From Lumnitzera littorea (taxonomy: Eukaryota > Streptophyta > Magnoliopsida > Myrtales > Combretaceae): a stretch of DNA of 64,000 bases. The DNA lies in the NCBI GenBank assembly GCA_024138015.1, contig JAMXBB010000001.1, forward strand, positions 135,555,188-135,619,187, written 5' to 3'. Every line of letters begins with the position of its first letter. The stretch's first letter is position 1. Shown in pieces: positions 58,611-64,000 of this stretch. The notes under the pieces are model-generated. The model worked only from the letters and a program-made list of their open reading frames with translations, searched no databases and was not told where the DNA came from. Position numbers and translations under genes: made by a program.

Positions 58611-61600
58611 ATAGATATAAATGGATAAAGAGTAAAATTTAAGAATTTAAGGAAATGGTAAAAGATTAAAGTTACTATAGTAAAAAGTATCATTTAACCA
58701 TAAGATATTTACTATAAGTAAATGTGACAAAATAACTAGAAATGTCTAAAATACCCTACATTATAAAAATAAAAAGTATAAAGTGAAATAAATAAAATGG
58801 TAAATAATAAAATTGTCAATGAGGGTAGATTGTATTCATAACATCATAAATTATTTCTTTTGCATTTAGGGCATAATAATTTCATATTATAAATATAAGG
58901 GTTAGCAAAAACATATATTTGACCAAATTTTAATAAAATAAACATAATATTTGCGAAATTAAGAAGAAACGACCAAAATACCCCTAATTAGTAAGAAAAC
59001 TACAAAAAATTAATTAAAATAACCATGAGATATCGCATCATAACCAGACAACTTATTTAATAAGTTACAAAAATCTTGTAGACAAAAGGAATCTTTTTGT
59101 AAAAATAGGATTGAGTGTAAAAAATTTCTAGAAAATTAGATACATGTCATAAAATTATGAAAAAAATTCCTAGAAGCATGTAGAAACATGAGGAAGCTAT
59201 AATAGTTTTCCCAAAGCTTAATTTACATGCAGGTAATCAAAACAATTTTTTAAGGTATTGGAACTACTATAAATTATGCCCAAACCTTATAAAATTTCAC
59301 ATTCACTCGAGTCTCCAAAAATCACCAAACTTAAACTAGCGCATCCTCTGCCTCCCTTTTGGTGGTTCAACAACCTTGGAGTGGTGGTGGGGGCATCGTA
59401 TGGTGTTTTGGCCATTAGAAGCTTATTTGGTGTAGGGATTTTAGAGGAAAAATATTGCTCCTTCTGCCTTGAAAATTTTGCTGTAAATGCTTTATATTTA
59501 TAATGACATGTGGTTATTATGCCAAAACTAATCTTGCATGTTTGATATATTTAATAAATTATTCAATATTCTATTGAATATTGCCGAAAAAGCTAATTTC
59601 TAAGAAAATCCATAAATAAATATTTATTAACCATATACTGCTACCAGGACTTTCTTATACTATAATATATTATTTGTGATTATTCTATGCTAAAGGTGTC
59701 ATTGCACCTAGTACTTTATATTTATTATAATTTTGTAGCTTATTTTCCAAGGAAATAACTCAAAAATAACATATTTACAAAATTCCCAAAATATTAAATA
59801 AATGATTCTTACGACTTAAGTCACCTAATATAAAGACATAAAAAATGATTTTTTTACCTCTTTTGATTAATATATCACTATCTCTAATTACATCTTTAAT
59901 TATATGTTATTATCAATAAATCTAGATTAGGCTCTAAAACACTACTAGCTTAAACTTTATAATCTCTTATTCCTAATTATATTCCATTAAGTCAAATATA
60001 ATTCTACAACTTAAAATACTGATAAATCTCCTTAAATATTAAATAGTTAATAGAGAACTAAAATTTTAGCATTTTAACTATACACTTATAAGAACCATAT
60101 ACTAACTTAGATAGTTCTTTTTTTTTTTATTTTCAAGTTTCACAGACAACCTTATCTTAGGTAAGAGACTTGCGTCACCAAAGCTAAACTATTCTTTTAT
60201 AAGGAACCGTAAGTGGTTATATTGCTTGGGATTGAAATTGGCTTGGTTTATGTGCACGTGATGTATGTGATTGAAAAAATTACCTATGGTAGCTAAATCT
60301 ACTTATTTGAAGTGAATTATTGAGTATTTCATCAAATTGCTATGGTTTGTGATACATGATTGATCACTTATTTAAAAACTAGACTTTAAGAATTTATATG
60401 ACTTAAAATTAGACATGCATTCAACTTCACATCTTTGTCCTAATAGATATCGACCACTAGGTGAGATATAAATAATATATTCTTTCTATTGTACTAAACT
60501 ATTTTGACTGGAGAGGAAGTTGTAGTACAATTAAAAGCTATCTAGAGATAGTCCACAGTAGTTTAGGGAAGATCAAAGATCCATTGCACAAACTTAGATT
60601 TAATGGCAAAATGTTAATTATGGAAACTGTTCGAAACCTATATTAGAGTGGATATAATTTCTTTAATCTCATGACAATCCAGACAATGTCATGTGGATGG
60701 CATTTGATTTGCTGCATTACACTCTAAAAGATTATTTTTCTTTATTTGATTAAATATATGCAATTTCTTTGCCACTTACCAAGCCATAGTTTTGCTTACA
60801 CCCTCTTAGACTTGTTGTAGGTTACCAATATTTTTTACCATGATGCTTAGGTTACCTTTGGTAGATTTTGAGTTAACATGAAATGAATTTGTGACATTCA
60901 GGCAAAAATAAAATACAAAGGAAATAAAATTAAGGTATTATAAGAAAAGGGGGTTAATATTATTATTTGGAGATAAATTAAATAATAATAAAGGTAGGGG
61001 CATGTTGGGAATATTGAAAAGATCTTAACCTAGGTTTACAACAAAACTCCCCTTTTTATTAAAAAAACTCATAAAAAGCCTTCATTGTGTTACAAAATAA
61101 GGCAAGCTCAAAGTGAGCAATGTGAACCCCTGATGGTAGGACAAGAATCCATAAGGCATATTTGATTTAATAAATTATAGTATTGATTGTTGTCGTTTGC
61201 ACAAAAGTGAAGTCTTGGTGGCAAGATTATTGCAATAGGTTAAGCTCAACCCTACTCTCTTAATGGCAAGGGATTTGAGGATTTTGTAAACAATGGTATT
61301 AATTCCGAAACTTAGTGTTGTTCTTGAAGGTGTGGATAGTTGATTTTAGAGAAGGATTTTGGAGGAACTCTCTTTCTCTCTCTTGGGTTCAACATCATAA
61401 GGTAATGCCATCCCTTTTCCCACAATCTTGATCATTTTGTAAATTTATGATTTTGATGGTTATGGAGGTGAGAATTTTTATTTTGAAGTAGTAATTAGTG
61501 GTGTTGTGGGTTGTGAATTCAATTGGAGATTGAATATAAGGTTGAGGAGAGATGTTTTTAGAGAAAAGAAGGAAGAAACATCGAAGGGCACAAACACGGT

Positions 61601-62382
61601 AGAAACCATAGGTATGGTCTTAGACCATGTACCCTTCATAAAGTTTTTAAGACGAGAGAAATTTGAGAAATTCAAGATGAGGGGATCATGGTCAAGGTAT
61701 ACGGCCATGATCCAAAATCGTGGAGTTTTAAAGAGGAACACGATCAAGATATAAGGCTGTGGTGAAAGGCATGATATGGACTGTTGGTTCTTGTTTGGGT
61801 TCATGAGTGTGATCCCTAATTGTGGTCTTTTCTGTTGTCTTGTTCCTTCATCTTAACCTAAGTTTAGTCTAATCCAGCCTAAGTTTCTAATCTAGCACCT
61901 TTAGGAAGCCTATAATAAGTTGTAGATTGCTACTAAAACAACTTTCATTCATCTTTTTGTTATAGATTCCTTTTCTAAACTAAAATCAATTAAGTTCTTT
62001 CATTAGACACCAGGTACGTGAAACTTGTATGTTGCTTGTGCTTGTTAGGGTAGTTTATATACTTGTATAAATCTCAAAAGGACTAATAACTTATTCGGTT
62101 TAAACATTGCTTATTGCATGTGTATGGCTTGGCTTAGAGGCTTAGTGTAGCGGATCTCTAAGGAACAACCCTAACGATCCTTGCGACGAGTTGTCCCTAA
62201 TATAGTCTCACTTGGAAATGATCTTGGGTAGATCTAGGTGTTTAGATAGGGCTCAAAGTAGCATAGGCAACATTAGGTTGTTATAGATAAGGCTCGTAGT
62301 GGCATGTCTAACGTAGGTTTAAAGGGGCCCAAACTAATACACTAATCATCGGTTGTAGAGGAGCTCGGAGAGGTATGCCCAT
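58611..62382. other. Degraded repeat DNA, probable long-LTR remnants
   Basis: About 58830-59900 resembles parts of the C and D long LTRs in layout. It has AT-rich sequence with AAATACCC wording, then a GC-richer block with GGTGGTTCAA and GTGGTGGTGGGGG at 59340-59400, then an ACATGTGGTTATTATG block like C1 near 14510. About 61500-61860 has ATACGGCCATGATCC-type wording of old LTRs. At 62230-62380 a GGCTC-xx-AG-xG-GCATG-like phrase recurs three times. I cannot set boundaries. Open frames 59276-59503 and 61478-61804 have no recognisable domain. Confidence 0.35.
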
Positions 62383-63425
62383 TGATAGCTCTTATGTTAA
62401 ATATACTTTCCATGGTGATTTTATAGTATTTTCCTTATATTTTTTGTTGTTTTTAAAGAAATTAATACTTAATTGAGTAAAATTTTTATTTTAAAGTTTG
62501 AAAGCGTTCTCAAATTGAAGACGAAGAAAATGAATTCAGTTTTACTCGATTCGGAGTTCAAATGAATGAGTTATCAAGTTTTGAAGTTATACAACTTGGG
62601 ACACAACCGTATCCCTAGGCCGTGTCCATACAATAGAAGAAAGAGGCAAATTTTTGGTTAAAAAGTTAAATAATCTGGAACACATTCGTATCCCTAGGCT
62701 GTGTCCTACTCATGATGATTTTGGTGCCCAAAGTCAATGAGTTACACAACTTGGGGATACAACTATATCTCAGGTTGTGTCTGATGACTAAAAAGGAATT
62801 TTTTGCTATATTATATAAGGACTTATGAGGGTTTATGATAGGATTTTGCGCATAAAAAGTAGAGGAGACTTAAAGAGAAGAAGAAGGAAAAGGCGGAAGT
62901 ATCAACCAACTTCAAGATTGAAGAGATTTCTCATCAATAAAAGGGGTTTTTCATGTTTTACTTTTTGATTTTGCTACAATTTTCTTTTAATTTCATCATG
63001 ATAGCTTAAGATTCTTATTTTTAGGATTGTGGAACCTAGGGTTTCATGTAACTATTGGATTTATCATAATTTTCAATAAAATTTCTATCTTTCTTGATTC
63101 AATTATGTGTTTTTATTGTTAGTTGATATTTCTAGGGTATCAATTTATGATATTATGCACGATGATAGAGAAATCACATAGGTAATAAGATCTTGACATA
63201 ATTGAAGAGAATTACATGTGTACTTAAAGATAAGATGCATAATTCCTCTAGAAAGTTGTTATTTTTGTATGGGAATTCATTATACATTAATGCAATTTTA
63301 AATTATATTACTAAGTGAAGAGATTTTAATAAATAATCCGAGGTTAGGGTTAATATGTTTGAGAAAGGTGTTAACTTCAATTGCAAATTTTTTCGATTAA
63401 GAATAATAAAGATAGAATTAGATCA
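62383..63425 (+). repeat. Athila-like LTR, truncated second copy
   Basis: It starts TGATAGCTCTTATG and follows the LTR at 31460 through several blocks. These are ACTTAATTGAGTAAAATTTT, repeated CGTATCCCTAGGC-GTGTCC phrases, GATTCAATTA-GTGTTTTT, GATATTTC-TA-GGTAT and GAAGAGATT-TAATAA. It departs at about 63425, about 300 bp short of the full length. No primer site follows. Confidence 0.6.
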
Positions 63426-64000
63426 CATGTTAAACACTTGCCTCTTATCACCCATCACTAGGATGTTGAGTTGGTTTATGTTGTGACTGGTGTTCTAAGG
63501 ATCTCCATTGTAGCATGTGTGTTTGGTTGATTTAAAGATAATTAAATTGTTGTGCGTGATTTACCTATTTGCATTTAAATGCATGTGTTTATGCTGTATA
63601 TGATTGCTTATATGCATGTAGTTGTGTGTTACGAATTGAGCTTCAACTCACTTTTTTTTTCCTTACAATTGTAGGTCAAGAGGTTAGTTATGGAGACCCT
63701 ATTAGTTACCTATATCCAGGTAAATATGAGAATTATCATGGTTATGAGGACTTGGGAGACGGCTATTATCAAGGAGATCCATATGATGAAAGCTACTACT
63801 ATTATGATTATTATTATTATTAGTCTTATGAGTTAGTGAATGGATGTTGGTTTAATGTTTGTTTTAAGATAGTGTTTAATTTTATTTTCGTGTTATATTG
63901 AGGAGACTCTCAAATGTTGAATAGTTTCTAATTACTTTTACGAGGAGTTATTTTGGAGACATGATGTAGTTGTCACGAAGTTATTAATTGATAAATTTAG
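63426..64000 (+). repeat. Part of another long chromovirus-type LTR, cut by the window edge
   Basis: GAGCTTCAACTCAC, a pyrimidine run, TTACAATTGTAGG and GGAGACCCT follow one another as in the 3' part of Del/Tekay-like LTRs. This is recognition by wording only. The 84-codon frame 63569-63823, ending in a Tyr/Asp-rich run, starts inside this LTR wording and I do not treat it as a gene. Confidence 0.35.

Noticed and set aside
59276..59503. 75-codon + frame with a Met start
   Set aside because: It lies in degraded LTR-like sequence and resembles a non-coding part of the C/D long LTRs; no domain.
63569..63823. 84-codon frame with a Tyr/Asp-rich tail
   Set aside because: Sequence before and inside it matches the wording of chromovirus-type LTRs, and the tail is a low-complexity TAT/GAT run.

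Overview
This is a plant nuclear window, most likely from a dicot. It is AT-rich and gene-poor, its genes have introns, and it is dominated by nested LTR retrotransposons of the kinds found in angiosperm genomes. I cannot name the species. I saw no bacterial-type operons, CRISPR arrays, rRNA or tRNA genes.

Genes. The only intact protein-coding genes I can support are a head-to-tail tandem pair of NRAMP metal transporters on the + strand. Copy 1 lies at 36421-41595 (5 exons, 549 aa) and copy 2 at 47041-50910 (4 exons, 539 aa). Both resemble the NRAMP2/3/4 branch, and copy 2 is closest to Arabidopsis NRAMP2, a trans-Golgi manganese transporter. Copy 2 keeps the family's metal-binding residues. 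Copy 1 carries Thr in place of the near-invariant TM6 methionine that sets metal selectivity. Copy 1 also has an extra intron holding a MITE, and an upstream ORF that overlaps its start codon. These differences suggest the two copies have diverged in function or are diverging.

Left arm (1-33200). This is a stack of insertions. A recombinant Ty3/gypsy chromovirus-like element (1469-6677, minus) joins two unrelated repeats. On its right is the 3' half of a Tat-lineage gypsy element (6678 to about 15370, plus), with an integrase pseudogene, a long antisense accessory ORF and a 3' LTR. Four long LTR-like units of about 3 kb (families called C and D here) sit in, or form, the surrounding sequence. 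C1 lies inside the Tat LTR, D1 lies inside C2, and D2 abuts a non-autonomous hAT element. An Athila-like 5' LTR with primer-binding site and gag start lies at 31460-33190.

Right arm (51300-64000). A complete but inactivated Ty1/copia element (52212-57140) has 282-bp LTRs and a perfect 5-bp target duplication. It sits about 1.3 kb downstream of NRAMP copy 2. Beyond it is AT-rich degraded repeat sequence with a (CG)n(CA)n tract, a second Athila-like LTR piece and part of another long LTR.

Age signals. Most mismatches between repeat copies, and almost all mismatches between paired target duplications, are C/T or G/A transitions. Many in-frame stops fit CAA, CGA or TGG changing to TAA, TGA or TAG. 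Both fit decay of methylated, silenced repeats.
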